A stretch of DNA of 6,258 bases from Rhodospirillaceae bacterium UBA3470 (GCA_002378125.1 DFRF01000020.1:1-6258), one strand, 5' to 3'. Counted from the stretch's first letter, positions 1 through 6,258 are shown. Translations and numbers: made by a program. Notes: generated by a model from the letters alone, not told the origin.

Positions 1-187
1 CCCAGCCGTTATCCGAGACATGTACGCCACGCAAGCCATCAATGGCGGTGACGTCCAGTATGGGGCCGGAGAGAGCAGGGCGATCCGTCCCCGCAAACAG
101 GTCCGTGCAACCGGCCGCGACATGACCCGTATGGCTGGACAGCCAGTCCAAGGCGGCACCGAGTTCCGTGGGGCGGAAATACGACAC
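1..187 (-). CDS. FAD-binding subunit of a molybdopterin-dependent dehydrogenase (N-terminal part, cut by window edge)
   Basis: The minus strand from a GTG at 187 stays open to the left edge and gives 62 residues that begin MSYFRPTELGAAL. This matches the start of the FAD-binding domain of molybdopterin dehydrogenases (CoxM / XdhB-like medium subunits): an opening Y-x-RP followed by a helix (residues 3-18), the flavin-phosphate loop AAGCTDLFAGT at 24-34, and the strand-turn ILDVTAIDGLRGV at 43-55. In the family this subunit passes electrons from the Mo/FeS subunits to FAD, in a cytoplasmic hydroxylase acting on N-heterocycles, purines, aldehydes or CO. The usual loop is AGGTDL; here the second Gly is Cys29. 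The GTG start is chosen because homologues begin just before Y-x-RP; a GGGAGAG stretch lies about 11 nt upstream and no in-frame ATG is seen. The gene is divergent from marR, and the Mo and FeS subunits would lie outside the window. The family call is fairly sure; the substrate is unknown. Confidence 0.8.
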   Translation of the reverse strand, partial: MSYFRPTELGAALDWLSSHTGHVAAGCTDLFAGTDRPALSGPILDVTAIDGLRGVHVSDNGW

Positions 188-201
188 GGCGGTGAAATCT
201 C

Positions 202-247
202 TCCCAATGCAAAATTTGTTTGTATACAAATAAATTTTGCATTGGGA
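202..247. promoter_or_regulatory. 46-bp near-perfect palindrome, probable MarR operator in the divergent promoter region
   Basis: The dyad is centred between 224 and 225. All 23 base pairs match except 218/231. The core is TTTGTATACAAA (219-230), and the arms read CCCAATGCAAAATTT (203-217) and its complement (232-246). It lies 14 nt from the start of the divergent Mo-dehydrogenase gene and 61 nt before marR. MarR-type dimers bind dyads of about 16-20 bp and often repress both divergent genes, so this site could hold more than one dimer. The core TTGTATACAA also fits GntR/FadR-type operators, but the only regulator seen nearby is MarR-type. The symmetric centre gives a TATACA -10-like hexamer on both strands, without a convincing -35 on either. 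The palindrome is seen directly; the binding protein is inferred. Confidence 0.75.
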
Positions 248-297
248 AACATTTGCTGTCAACATGCTTTGTGACGATTGCGATTGCGCAATTTAGC

Positions 298-306
298 GAG
301 GTGATC
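298..306 (+). promoter_or_regulatory. Ribosome binding site of marR
   Basis: GAGGTGATC matches nine bases of the complement of the 16S rRNA 3' end, a strong Shine-Dalgarno. The GAGG core ends 7 nt before the TTG at 309 and 10 nt before the GTG at 312, so it supports either start. Confidence 0.65.
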
Positions 307-308
307 AC

Positions 309-755
309 TTGGTGAAAACACGCCCCCAATCGGTGCCGGTCGATGAACAGGGGTATCAACTCTACGAACAAGTGGGGTATATCCTGCGTCAAGTTAGCCA
401 ACGCCATATGGGAATTTTTGCGGATCAGATCGCCGATTTAACACCGACCCAGTTTGCGGCCTTGGCTAAGCTGTGCGAATGGCGATCTATCTCGCAAAAC
501 GAATTGGGACGCCAGACATCCATGGATGCAGCGACGATTAAGGGGGTTGTCGATCGCCTACGTAATCGGGGATACGTGGATAGCCAGCCTGACCAGCGTG
601 ATCAGCGTCGCCTCGTCCTGTCACCAAGCATTCAGGGCGAACGCGTGTTCGCTGATTTGGTGGCAGTGGCCCATGAGATCACAGCGGAAACTCTGGCGCC
701 TTTGACAAAGAAAGAGCAAGACCAGTTTCTGCGCTTGTTATCAAAGTTGAAGTAG
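309..755 (+). CDS. MarR-family transcriptional regulator
   Basis: This 148-residue protein has the usual MarR length and layout. An N-terminal dimerisation helix (about 15-42) is followed by LTPTQFAALAKL (44-55). The winged helix-turn-helix has its recognition region at ISQNELGRQTSMDAATIKGV (61-80) and continues to GYV at 88-90. The wing follows, with the signature DQRDQRRLVLSPSIQGE at 95-111, and a C-terminal helix (117-147) completes the dimer interface. MarR proteins are dimeric DNA-binding repressors or activators released by small, often aromatic ligands. Translation starts at TTG 309 or GTG 312. The gene is followed after 14 nt by hyuA and is divergent from the Mo-dehydrogenase gene, with a large palindrome between. 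It therefore probably regulates itself, hyuAB and the divergent genes, in response to the pathway's substrate. The protein has a single Cys (56), so a two-cysteine redox switch within one subunit is not possible. Confidence 0.92.
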   Translation: MVKTRPQSVPVDEQGYQLYEQVGYILRQVSQRHMGIFADQIADLTPTQFAALAKLCEWRSISQNELGRQTSMDAATIKGVVDRLRNRGYVDSQPDQRDQRRLVLSPSIQGERVFADLVAVAHEITAETLAPLTKKEQDQFLRLLSKLK

Positions 756-769
756 GCGGAGCCATTATC

Positions 770-2827
770 ATGAAGGATGCCCCATCGGGTCAGGTTGTCG
801 GTGTCGATGTTGGTGGAACGTTCACCGATCTGGTCATGCTGGACCAAGCCGACGGTACGGTGCGTCTGGCGAAAGTGCCGAGCACCATGGATAACCAGGC
901 CTTTGGTGTCCTCGCCGCACTTGACGAGGCCGAAGCCAACTATCCCAACCTTGACCTGATCATCCATGGGACCACGACGACCACCAATGCCGTTCTGGAG
1001 CGTAAGCTGTCGAAAACAGGGCTGATCACCACGCAGGGGTTTCGGGATATTCTAGAGCTAGGTCGGCGTACAAGGCCTCAGGCCTATGGCATGACCGGGT
1101 CTTTTACGCCAGTGATCCCGCGCGATCTTCGTCTTGAGGTGGCGGAACGTATGGATGCGGCTGGCGACGTGGTGACGCCTCTTGATGAGGCTGGTGTGCG
1201 GGCCGCCGCCGAGACCTTGTTGGCTGTGGGTTGTGAATCGGTGGTTGTTCATTTTCTGCACGCTTACGCCAATCCCGATCATGAGAAACGCGCGGCCGAG
1301 ATTGTCACTAGCATCTGGCCCAACGACCATGTCACCATGGGTCACGCGCTTTTGTCCGAAAGCCGGGAGTTCGAGCGCGGCGTGACGGCGGCCGTGAACG
1401 CCTCCGTTCAGCCTCTCCTGGAGCGTTATATCGGCCGATTGACCGACGAATTGTCCGGCCAAGGTTACGGCGGGGAAGTGTTGGTCATGAACGGTAACGG
1501 CGGCATGGTGTCGGCGAAGGACGTGGCGCGGGAGGCTGCTAAGACGGTCATGTCCGGCCCAGCATCCGGCGTGATGGCAGCGGCCTATACTGGACGGCAG
1601 GCTGGCATCACCAACCTTTTGACCTATGACATGGGCGGCACGTCCACAGATGTGGCGCTGATCATGGGTGCCGAGCCGGCGGTCTCCAATGAGATCGAGG
1701 TCGAATATGCGATGCCCATCCATGTGCCCATGGTTGACGTGCGTACGGTCGGTGCCGGCGGTGGCTCCATCGCGCGGGTAAACGCGGGCGGCCTGCTGGA
1801 AGTCGGGCCGGAAAGTGCTGGGGCTCATCCGGGTCCAATTTGCTATGGACGCGGCGGTGATTTGCCGACAATTTCTGACGCTAACCTGTTGCTCGGCCGA
1901 TTGAACCCAGCGGGTTTCAAATCGTTGGATGCGTCGTCTGCGACAGGCCAAGTGACAGAAATTTTTGAACGCGAATTGGGAGCACCTCTGGGGCTTGATG
2001 TGACCGCCGCGGCGGCGGCCGTCATCCGTATAGCCAATACCAAGATGGCCGGCGCAATTCGCATGGTGTCGTTGTCATTGGGCATGGATCCGCGTGACTT
2101 CGCCTTGTTCGCATTCGGTGGCGCGGGGCCACTGCACGCTGTATCTCTGGCGCGCGAAATGGGCGTGCCCCGCGTTGTTATTCCGTGCCGACCGGGTATT
2201 ACCAATGCCTTGGGCTGCGTCGTTGCTGATCTGCGTCATGATTTCGTCAACACGGTGAACCGCTCATTGGAGAATGTCGACATGGACCAGGTTCACGATA
2301 TTTTTGCCGCGCAGACGGAAGAAGGGGAGCGTTTGATCGCCAAGGAGCCTGTTGAGGTCAGGGACGTGAAACGTCTTTACAGCGTCGATATGCAGTTCGT
2401 CGGTCAAACACACCTGCTACGCGTCAATCTCCCTGATGCCGAACCGTCGAGGGAGGATTTGCGGCGCCTCTTCGAGGAGGCCTACTTTAACCGGTTCCGG
2501 GTGGAATTGGAGAACATTCATGCGAACCTCGTCAACGTGAATACTTCGGTAATCGGCCAACGCGCGGAAATGGACCTCTCCACGTTGATTGATCCGGCAG
2601 GCCGCAAGAGCGACGTTGCAGCAGCTGAAACTGGTCATCGCACCGTGGTATTCGATGATGGACCGTACGACACGCCCGTCTTTTGGCGCGACTATATGCC
2701 CATCAACATGGAGATTTCCGGCCCAGCGATCATCGAACAGATGGACTGCACTACATTGGTGGAACCCGGCGATGTGGCACGCGGGGACGCCGGCGGCAAC
2801 ATTATTATCGAAGTGGGAGGGCTGTGA
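770..2827 (+). CDS. hyuA: Hydantoinase / 5-oxoprolinase family subunit A (ATP-dependent)
   Basis: This 685-residue protein has the normal length for bacterial HyuA. The N-terminal hydantoinase/oxoprolinase domain (about 9-185) carries the phosphate-binding GVDVGGTFTD (11-20) and HGTTTTTNAV (66-75). The main domain (about 205-495) carries VNASVQP, SGPASGV (262-268), the second nucleotide motif DMGGTSTDV (287-295), GAGGGS (328-333), SAGAHPGP (349-356) and FGGAGPLHA (449-457). A C-terminal domain follows. Members of this ASKHA-fold family phosphorylate the carbonyl of a cyclic amide or imide and, with subunit B, hydrolyse the ring at the cost of ATP; relatives are N-methylhydantoinase, 5-oxoprolinase and acetone carboxylase. 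All phosphate loops are intact, so activity is likely. The enzyme is cytoplasmic. The ATG follows the marR stop by 14 nt, with a modest GGCGGAG ribosome site, and hyuB follows after 1 nt. Sequence alone does not tell hydantoin, oxoproline or another lactam apart; an acetone-carboxylase-like role is less likely because no small third subunit follows hyuB within the window. Confidence 0.93.
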   Translation: MKDAPSGQVVGVDVGGTFTDLVMLDQADGTVRLAKVPSTMDNQAFGVLAALDEAEANYPNLDLIIHGTTTTTNAVLERKLSKTGLITTQGFRDILELGRRTRPQAYGMTGSFTPVIPRDLRLEVAERMDAAGDVVTPLDEAGVRAAAETLLAVGCESVVVHFLHAYANPDHEKRAAEIVTSIWPNDHVTMGHALLSESREFERGVTAAVNASVQPLLERYIGRLTDELSGQGYGGEVLVMNGNGGMVSAKDVAREAAKTVMSGPASGVMAAAYTGRQAGITNLLTYDMGGTSTDVALIMGAEPAVSNEIEVEYAMPIHVPMVDVRTVGAGGGSIARVNAGGLLEVGPESAGAHPGPICYGRGGDLPTISDANLLLGRLNPAGFKSLDASSATGQVTEIFERELGAPLGLDVTAAAAAVIRIANTKMAGAIRMVSLSLGMDPRDFALFAFGGAGPLHAVSLAREMGVPRVVIPCRPGITNALGCVVADLRHDFVNTVNRSLENVDMDQVHDIFAAQTEEGERLIAKEPVEVRDVKRLYSVDMQFVGQTHLLRVNLPDAEPSREDLRRLFEEAYFNRFRVELENIHANLVNVNTSVIGQRAEMDLSTLIDPAGRKSDVAAAETGHRTVVFDDGPYDTPVFWRDYMPINMEISGPAIIEQMDCTTLVEPGDVARGDAGGNIIIEVGGL
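2815..2820 (+). promoter_or_regulatory. Ribosome binding site fixing the hyuB start
   Basis: GGGAGG lies inside the last codons of hyuA, 8 nt before the ATG at 2829. The hyuB frame is open upstream to at least an ATG at 2589, but that extension overlaps hyuA and does not look like protein of this family, so the site at 2815-2820 sets the start. Confidence 0.75.
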
Positions 2828-2828
2828 G

Positions 2829-4592
2829 ATGAATTTAGACCCGATCACATTAAGTGTCATCCAAGCGGGATTGCAGCAGGTTTGCGACGAGATGGACCTG
2901 AGCTTTTCACGGGCCGCTTTTTCTCCAGTCATCGCGGAGGCCAACGACCGTTCTGATGGCATCTACGCGGCGGATGATGGCTCCCTCATCGCCCAAGGGG
3001 CCCAAGGACTGCCCGTCTTCGTTGGTACCATGCAGTATTCCACCAGGACCCTGATCCAAATGATCGCTGAGGGTCGAGCGCCGGCGCCGAAGCCCGACGA
3101 CATCTACATCGTCAACGATCCATACTTGGGCGGAACCCATCTCATGGACGTGCGTTTTGCACGGCCCTTCTACCGTAATGGTGAGATTTTCTGTTGGTTG
3201 TCGAATACGGGGCACTGGCCAGATACTGGTGGTTCCGTGCCGGGTGGCTTTTCCGCTTCGGCCACGGCCGTGGAGCAAGAGGGATTGCGCTTGCCGCCTG
3301 TGCGCCTGTTCAAGGAAGGAAAGTTGGACGAGGAAATCTTCTCCATAATATCCTCGAACATCCGTGTCGCTGACCAGCGCATTGGTGACGTGAAAGCTCA
3401 GGCCGCGGCACTCATGGTTGGGGAGGACCGCCTGAACCTCCTCATGGATCGGTACGGCGACGAGACCGTGACGGCGGCTATTGCCGAACTACGTATCCGC
3501 GCTAGCGCCCAAATGCGGGCGTTCATTTCAGAGATTCCCGACGGTACCTATCCGTCCACCGCCTATGTGGATAGCGACGGTGTGGTCAACGAGCCACTGA
3601 AGATCAACCTTGCGATCACCAAGGCGAGGGATGAGCTGACTTTCAACTTCGATGGGTCCAGCCCGCCCTGTATGGGGCCCATGAACTCGGTCTTGGCGAC
3701 GACCCTAAGTTCCGTCTATCTGGCCATGCGTCACATCTTCCCAGAGGTGCCAATTAGCGCCGGGGCTTTCGAGCCGTTAAACGTGATCCGACCCGAAGGC
3801 ACCTTCTTGGACGCAGTCTATCCGCGTCCTGTATCGGGATGTGCGGCGGAAGTTTCCCAACGAATTGCCGAAGCGGTATTTGCGGCTCTGGCCAAGGCGC
3901 TACCCAACCGGGTAACTGCCGCACCGGCCGGAACCAGCGGTAATTTCGCGTTGGGGGGGCACGACCCTGCACGGGCCCGCGACTACGTTATGTACCAGAT
4001 TTCTGGTGGCGGTTACGGTGGCAACGCAGACCATGACGGCCTGGCCAACGGGTGCTCCACTATCGGCATCTCCAAGGCGCCACCCGTCGAGATCATGGAA
4101 CAGGCCTTCCCTGTCTTGTACCGCAAGTACGCGCTTCGTGAAGGGTCAGGCGGCGCCGGACAACGGCGCGGTGGGTTCGGTCTTGAATACGATGTGGAAC
4201 TGCGCCGGGGCGAGGCCCGCGCCAGCTTCGTCATGGACCATGGCCGTTTCGGCCCGCAAGGCGCGCTCGGCGGCGCCGACGGTGCCCCCAATCACGTCAC
4301 CGTGTGGCAGAACGGTGAACCCTACACGCCGGTGCACCTGTCGAAGGAACAGGATATCCCTCTGACGCCGGGTGACCGGGTACATGTCTGCACGCCCGGC
4401 GGCGGCGGCTACGGTGACCCCTTTGCCCGCGACCCCGAGGCGGTTTTGGAGGATGTGCGTCTGGAGCGTTATACGGTCTCGCAAGCGCGAGAGATGTTTG
4501 GCGTCGTCCTCTCTGGTTCGCCTGTAGCGGTTGACTTCTCTCAAACGGATCGTCTTCGTGTAGAGGGTGCTAATCAGAGCCCAGCAGACTAG
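2829..4592 (+). CDS. hyuB: Hydantoinase / 5-oxoprolinase family subunit B
   Basis: This 587-residue protein starts MNLDPITLSVIQAGL, the typical start of HyuB proteins, and has the usual length. Family motifs run in order: DDGSLIAQ near residue 50, NDPYLGGTH with the following Asp (96-107), SNTGHWPDTGG (125-135), PGGFS with QEGLRLPPV, SGGGYGGNADHDG near 392-404, REGSGGAGQRRGGFG, and the C-terminal TPGGGGYGDP (522-531) followed by the helix before MFGVV. In related oxoprolinases and acetone carboxylases the Asp and His of the second and third motifs bind metal, so this subunit probably holds the metal-dependent hydrolytic site acting on the ring activated by HyuA. It forms a complex with HyuA, is encoded 1 nt after it and is probably translationally coupled. 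The last residues (from about 570) are not recognisable. The ring substrate is not shown by the sequence. Confidence 0.93.
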   Translation: MNLDPITLSVIQAGLQQVCDEMDLSFSRAAFSPVIAEANDRSDGIYAADDGSLIAQGAQGLPVFVGTMQYSTRTLIQMIAEGRAPAPKPDDIYIVNDPYLGGTHLMDVRFARPFYRNGEIFCWLSNTGHWPDTGGSVPGGFSASATAVEQEGLRLPPVRLFKEGKLDEEIFSIISSNIRVADQRIGDVKAQAAALMVGEDRLNLLMDRYGDETVTAAIAELRIRASAQMRAFISEIPDGTYPSTAYVDSDGVVNEPLKINLAITKARDELTFNFDGSSPPCMGPMNSVLATTLSSVYLAMRHIFPEVPISAGAFEPLNVIRPEGTFLDAVYPRPVSGCAAEVSQRIAEAVFAALAKALPNRVTAAPAGTSGNFALGGHDPARARDYVMYQISGGGYGGNADHDGLANGCSTIGISKAPPVEIMEQAFPVLYRKYALREGSGGAGQRRGGFGLEYDVELRRGEARASFVMDHGRFGPQGALGGADGAPNHVTVWQNGEPYTPVHLSKEQDIPLTPGDRVHVCTPGGGGYGDPFARDPEAVLEDVRLERYTVSQAREMFGVVLSGSPVAVDFSQTDRLRVEGANQSPAD

Positions 4593-4619
4593 GTCCCCCA
4601 TCTCGACGACGGGGGTAGT
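4588..4619 (+). terminator. Hairpin at the hyuB stop codon (possible terminator, no T-tract)
   Basis: CCCCC (4595-4599) pairs with GGGGG (4611-4615) across an 11-nt loop. ACTA (4588-4591) pairs with TAGT (4616-4619) outside a 3-nt bulge. The stop codon lies within the stem. No run of T follows, so it is not a classical intrinsic terminator; it could protect the mRNA 3' end or assist Rho-dependent ending of marR-hyuA-hyuB. Confidence 0.35.
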
Positions 4620-4622
4620 GTC

Positions 4623-4654
4623 CGGTCCAATAGTTACGTGCCTAACTGGGACCG
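4623..4654. repeat. Inverted repeat / hairpin after hyuB
   Basis: CGGTCC (4623-4628) is complementary to GGACCG (4649-4654). Inside it, AGTTA (4632-4636) pairs with TAACT (4643-4647) around the 6-nt loop CGTGCC. It follows the hyuB hairpin by 3 nt. Its role is unknown; it may be part of a terminator region. Confidence 0.4.
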
Positions 4655-4706
4655 CGTCAAAGCCTCCGCTACTCACTCGAGGACAAAACTAACAACCCCA
4701 CCAGGT

Positions 4707-4724
4707 CCCTGGAGTGACCCAGGG
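4707..4724. repeat. GC-rich 6-bp hairpin
   Basis: CCCTGG (4707-4712) pairs with CCAGGG (4719-4724) across a 6-nt loop. CCAGG at 4701-4705 can compete for the same CCTGG, so two folds are possible. No T-tract follows on the plus strand. Confidence 0.35.
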
Positions 4725-4760
4725 GGCAACTGGATTGGTTCCCAACGTAGTTAATAACCC

Positions 4761-4788
4761 AAAAACAAGAACCAATTTTTAAGTTCTT
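4761..4788 (-). terminator. Possible intrinsic terminator of the porin transcript
   Basis: Read on the minus strand, AAGAAC (4788-4783) pairs with GTTCTT (4772-4767) and is followed by G and TTTTT (4765-4761). A U-G pair can extend the stem to 7 bp. The stem is AT-rich and therefore weak, and it lies about 125 nt beyond the porin stop codon. Confidence 0.45.
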
Positions 4789-4913
4789 TCAAGTTTGGAT
4801 AGTGGGCGGGTCTGTCTCGCCTCACACCGCATGCGAACGGCATTATGGCGCGTATAGTTGTGTCCCGTCACTAAACCAAGAGGCGCTATTAACATTCTAC
4901 AAATGGGGAGTTC

Positions 4914-6119
4914 TCAGAACTCAGCGGCTACCTTCAGCGTCGCCGTATGACCAGAGTTTCCGGTGCCACCTTGCGATGTCCCGTAGTCCTCATCGTGGAT
5001 ATATTCGGCGGTGACTGAGGCATTATCCATCAACTGAATAGTCACAGCACCTCCGATCCGCGTTTCTGGATAGCTTAAAGCAAAGGCTTCCTTAGTGCCT
5101 TGGATTGTGGCTGCTAAGGTCGTTTCCTTACCCATGATTTCGCTAACGTAGGCGGCTTCTAAGTTCCAGGCTACAGGTTTAGCACCCTGACCATTGAAGG
5201 CTAATTCACCTGACTCGAATGCCTCGGCAGCGCTCATGTAACCGGCGTAGACCGTGAACGCGCCGTAGTTGACGGTGCCGTGCATCTCCCAACCAGCGAT
5301 ATAGTTGTTCAGCGCGGTTGCGTTGTCGCCCAGTCCTTCCGTTAGGCCACCGGAATCGGCGATGTTGGAGATATAACCGCCGCCGATATTGACAGTCGCA
5401 CTGGTCAACTCCGCTTCATAAGAGGCTGAAAGCCCCCACTGATCGATATTGTCGCCTTCGCCAGTCTGTTGGGTGTCACCATTGTAACCGTACCCTTCGA
5501 GGGTGAAGCCATTCTGGGTTAAGCCGACCAGCACGGCAGATTCCGCTGTCTCACCCAAGCTCTTGGATAGTGGATCCGTGCTCATAGCCGTATCGAAGCC
5601 GCCGAACGGAATGGCCCAACGGCCAGCTTGAAGGTATGCCGGATACTTCTCGGGGTTACCAAGTGTCGCGAAGGCTTCATCTAAACTGATGGTATCGGTT
5701 CCATCATCTTCATAGATCAACTGGACATGGGTTGAGAGAAATTCAAAGGGTTGCGTATCAATAAATGTCTCGACTTTGGCAAGTGTGATGTCGCTGGTAT
5801 CGGCATCGGCAAAGGACTCGGTCGATGTCATTTCGACTTCAATCCCACCTCCAATGGTCACATTCTTTGGCAATCCGGGAATCGACGCTGCAGACCTTGC
5901 CGCGCTATCTGCCTTGGTTTCAGCTGCCTGAGCCTGAGTTTGCGCCTTGTTAAGTGCGGCCTTAAGGCTGTCGAGTTGCTTTTGTTGGGCCTCAATCATG
6001 CGCATCAACTGTTGCGTAGTTGGCGCCGACTGCGCCAGTACCGGTGTCGTTCCCAGTGAGGCAAAAAGCGCTCCGACGAGAACAGGAAGAATCTTCCTCA
6101 CGTTCCTCTTGGGGTCCAT
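4914..6119 (-). CDS. LbtU-like outer-membrane porin with N-terminal coiled coil
   Basis: This 401-residue protein begins with a signal peptide: basic N-terminus, hydrophobic ILPVLVGALFASLG, then PVLA and a likely cut between Ala29 and Gln30. Residues about 34-78 form a Gln/Ala/Lys-rich coiled coil (QQLMRMIEAQQKQLDSLKAA and on). A beta-barrel region then runs from KNVTIGGGIEVE (85-96) to the end, with alternating polar and hydrophobic strands and a terminal Phe401 as expected for BAM-assembled barrels. The segments SDITLAKVE (109-117), AGRWAIPFGGFDTAMSTDP (165-183) and LGETAESA (188-195) recall the LbtU siderophore-porin family, named for the legiobactin receptor of Legionella. That name is from memory of the family pattern. 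Siderophore transport is not shown here, and there is no TonB box or plug domain, so it would act as a passive channel. It is convergent with hyuB and separately expressed. Its coding sequence looks poorer in GC than hyuAB. Confidence 0.82.
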   Translation of the reverse strand: MDPKRNVRKILPVLVGALFASLGTTPVLAQSAPTTQQLMRMIEAQQKQLDSLKAALNKAQTQAQAAETKADSAARSAASIPGLPKNVTIGGGIEVEMTSTESFADADTSDITLAKVETFIDTQPFEFLSTHVQLIYEDDGTDTISLDEAFATLGNPEKYPAYLQAGRWAIPFGGFDTAMSTDPLSKSLGETAESAVLVGLTQNGFTLEGYGYNGDTQQTGEGDNIDQWGLSASYEAELTSATVNIGGGYISNIADSGGLTEGLGDNATALNNYIAGWEMHGTVNYGAFTVYAGYMSAAEAFESGELAFNGQGAKPVAWNLEAAYVSEIMGKETTLAATIQGTKEAFALSYPETRIGGAVTIQLMDNASVTAEYIHDEDYGTSQGGTGNSGHTATLKVAAEF

Positions 6120-6125
6120 GGTTTT

Positions 6126-6130
6126 TCCTT
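6126..6130 (-). promoter_or_regulatory. Ribosome binding site of the porin
   Basis: AAGGA on the minus strand lies 6 nt before the ATG at 6119, in an A-rich stretch. It supports this start, which also gives a complete signal peptide. Confidence 0.65.
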
Positions 6131-6214
6131 TCTATTTTCCTTGTTCATCACGAACGTTTGTCTGTTTCGTCAGGCACATGTCCGACGCGAAATCTTGAAT
6201 GACTAAGACGTAAT

Positions 6215-6252
6215 GTTATACTATTACATATATACATATGTTATAATATAAC
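6215..6252. promoter_or_regulatory. Two related 13-bp dyads in the AT-rich region upstream of the porin
   Basis: GTTATAATATAAC (6240-6252) is a perfect palindrome around a central A. GTTATACTATTAC (6215-6227) differs from it at the centre and at one other base. The two copies begin 25 bp apart, with ACATATGT (6234-6241) as a further dyad between them. On the minus strand the inner copy supplies TATAAC (6220-6215), a good -10 candidate, which would give a leader of roughly 90 nt before the porin ATG. No convincing -35 is seen. The repeats may be operators overlapping the porin promoter, but AT-rich sequence forms such dyads easily. Confidence 0.4.
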
Positions 6253-6258
6253 AAATTT

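Larger units (their letters stand above)
4593..4913. other. Gene-free convergent gap between hyuB and the porin
   Basis: No coding frame here has a credible start, ribosome site and protein-like composition. The gap contains dyads at 4588-4619, 4623-4654 and 4707-4724, and an AT-rich stretch at 4750-4800 with a possible terminator for the minus-strand porin. Nothing recognisable is seen at 4800-4913. No tRNA-like folding or intact insertion sequence is visible. Confidence 0.6.

Noticed and set aside
39..407. 122-codon minus-strand frame across the palindrome and the marR start
   Set aside because: The Mo-dehydrogenase protein is in a different minus frame over 1-187; this frame has no domain and crosses the operator.
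1058..1951. 297-codon open frame on the minus strand inside hyuA
   Set aside because: It lies wholly within a well-supported gene, is rich in His/Arg as antisense frames of GC-rich genes are, and has no recognisable domain.
2589..2828. In-frame upstream extension of hyuB to an ATG at 2589
   Set aside because: It overlaps hyuA in another frame, does not resemble HyuB, and the good ribosome site and MNLDPITLS start lie at 2829.
4617..4654. AGTGTCCGGTCC stretch resembling some insertion-sequence ends
   Set aside because: No second end, target duplication or transposase remnant is seen; the likeness is too short.
4146..4676. 176-codon minus-strand frame overlapping the 3' end of hyuB
   Set aside because: It is mostly antisense to conserved HyuB motifs, with no family resemblance or clear ribosome site.
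4802..5014. Small plus-strand frame in the convergent gap
   Set aside because: Its second half is antisense to the porin C-terminus and its composition is not protein-like.
6180..6258. Fur box upstream of the LbtU-like porin
   Set aside because: The AT-rich dyads do not fit the GATAAT hexamer pattern of Fur sites.

Overview
The window reads as part of a bacterial catabolic locus, probably from an alphaproteobacterium. This rests on gene style, a Gram-negative outer-membrane porin and moderately high GC in the central genes; nothing in the sequence fixes the taxon. There are five protein genes. One is cut by the left edge, and there is no sign of RNA genes, CRISPR or intact mobile elements.

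Left part (1-308). The minus strand carries the first 62 codons of a FAD-binding subunit of a molybdopterin-dependent dehydrogenase (xanthine dehydrogenase / CO dehydrogenase medium-subunit family), running off the window. Facing it on the plus strand is a MarR-family regulator. Between the two lies a 46-bp near-perfect palindrome (202-247, 22 of 23 pairs matching) with core TTTGTATACAAA. It is the obvious candidate operator for both directions.

Centre (309-4592). marR, hyuA and hyuB run head to tail with gaps of 14 and 1 nt, and look like one transcription unit. HyuA and HyuB are the two subunits of the ATP-dependent hydantoinase / oxoprolinase family, which opens cyclic amide rings. Both subunits are full length with their family motifs intact.

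Middle gap (4593-4913). No gene is visible. Several short hairpins follow hyuB, and a weak hairpin plus T-tract reads as a terminator for the convergent gene on the minus strand.

Right part (4914-6258). The minus strand encodes a complete outer-membrane porin resembling the LbtU family, with a signal peptide, an N-terminal coiled coil and a beta-barrel. Its AT-rich upstream region holds two related 13-bp dyads 25 bp apart.

Working model (inference). A Mo-hydroxylase introduces an oxo group into an N-heterocycle, HyuAB hydrolyses the resulting lactam using ATP, and the MarR protein responds to the substrate or an intermediate. The substrate cannot be read from this window. The porin may be unrelated to this pathway, because it is convergent and has its own upstream elements.
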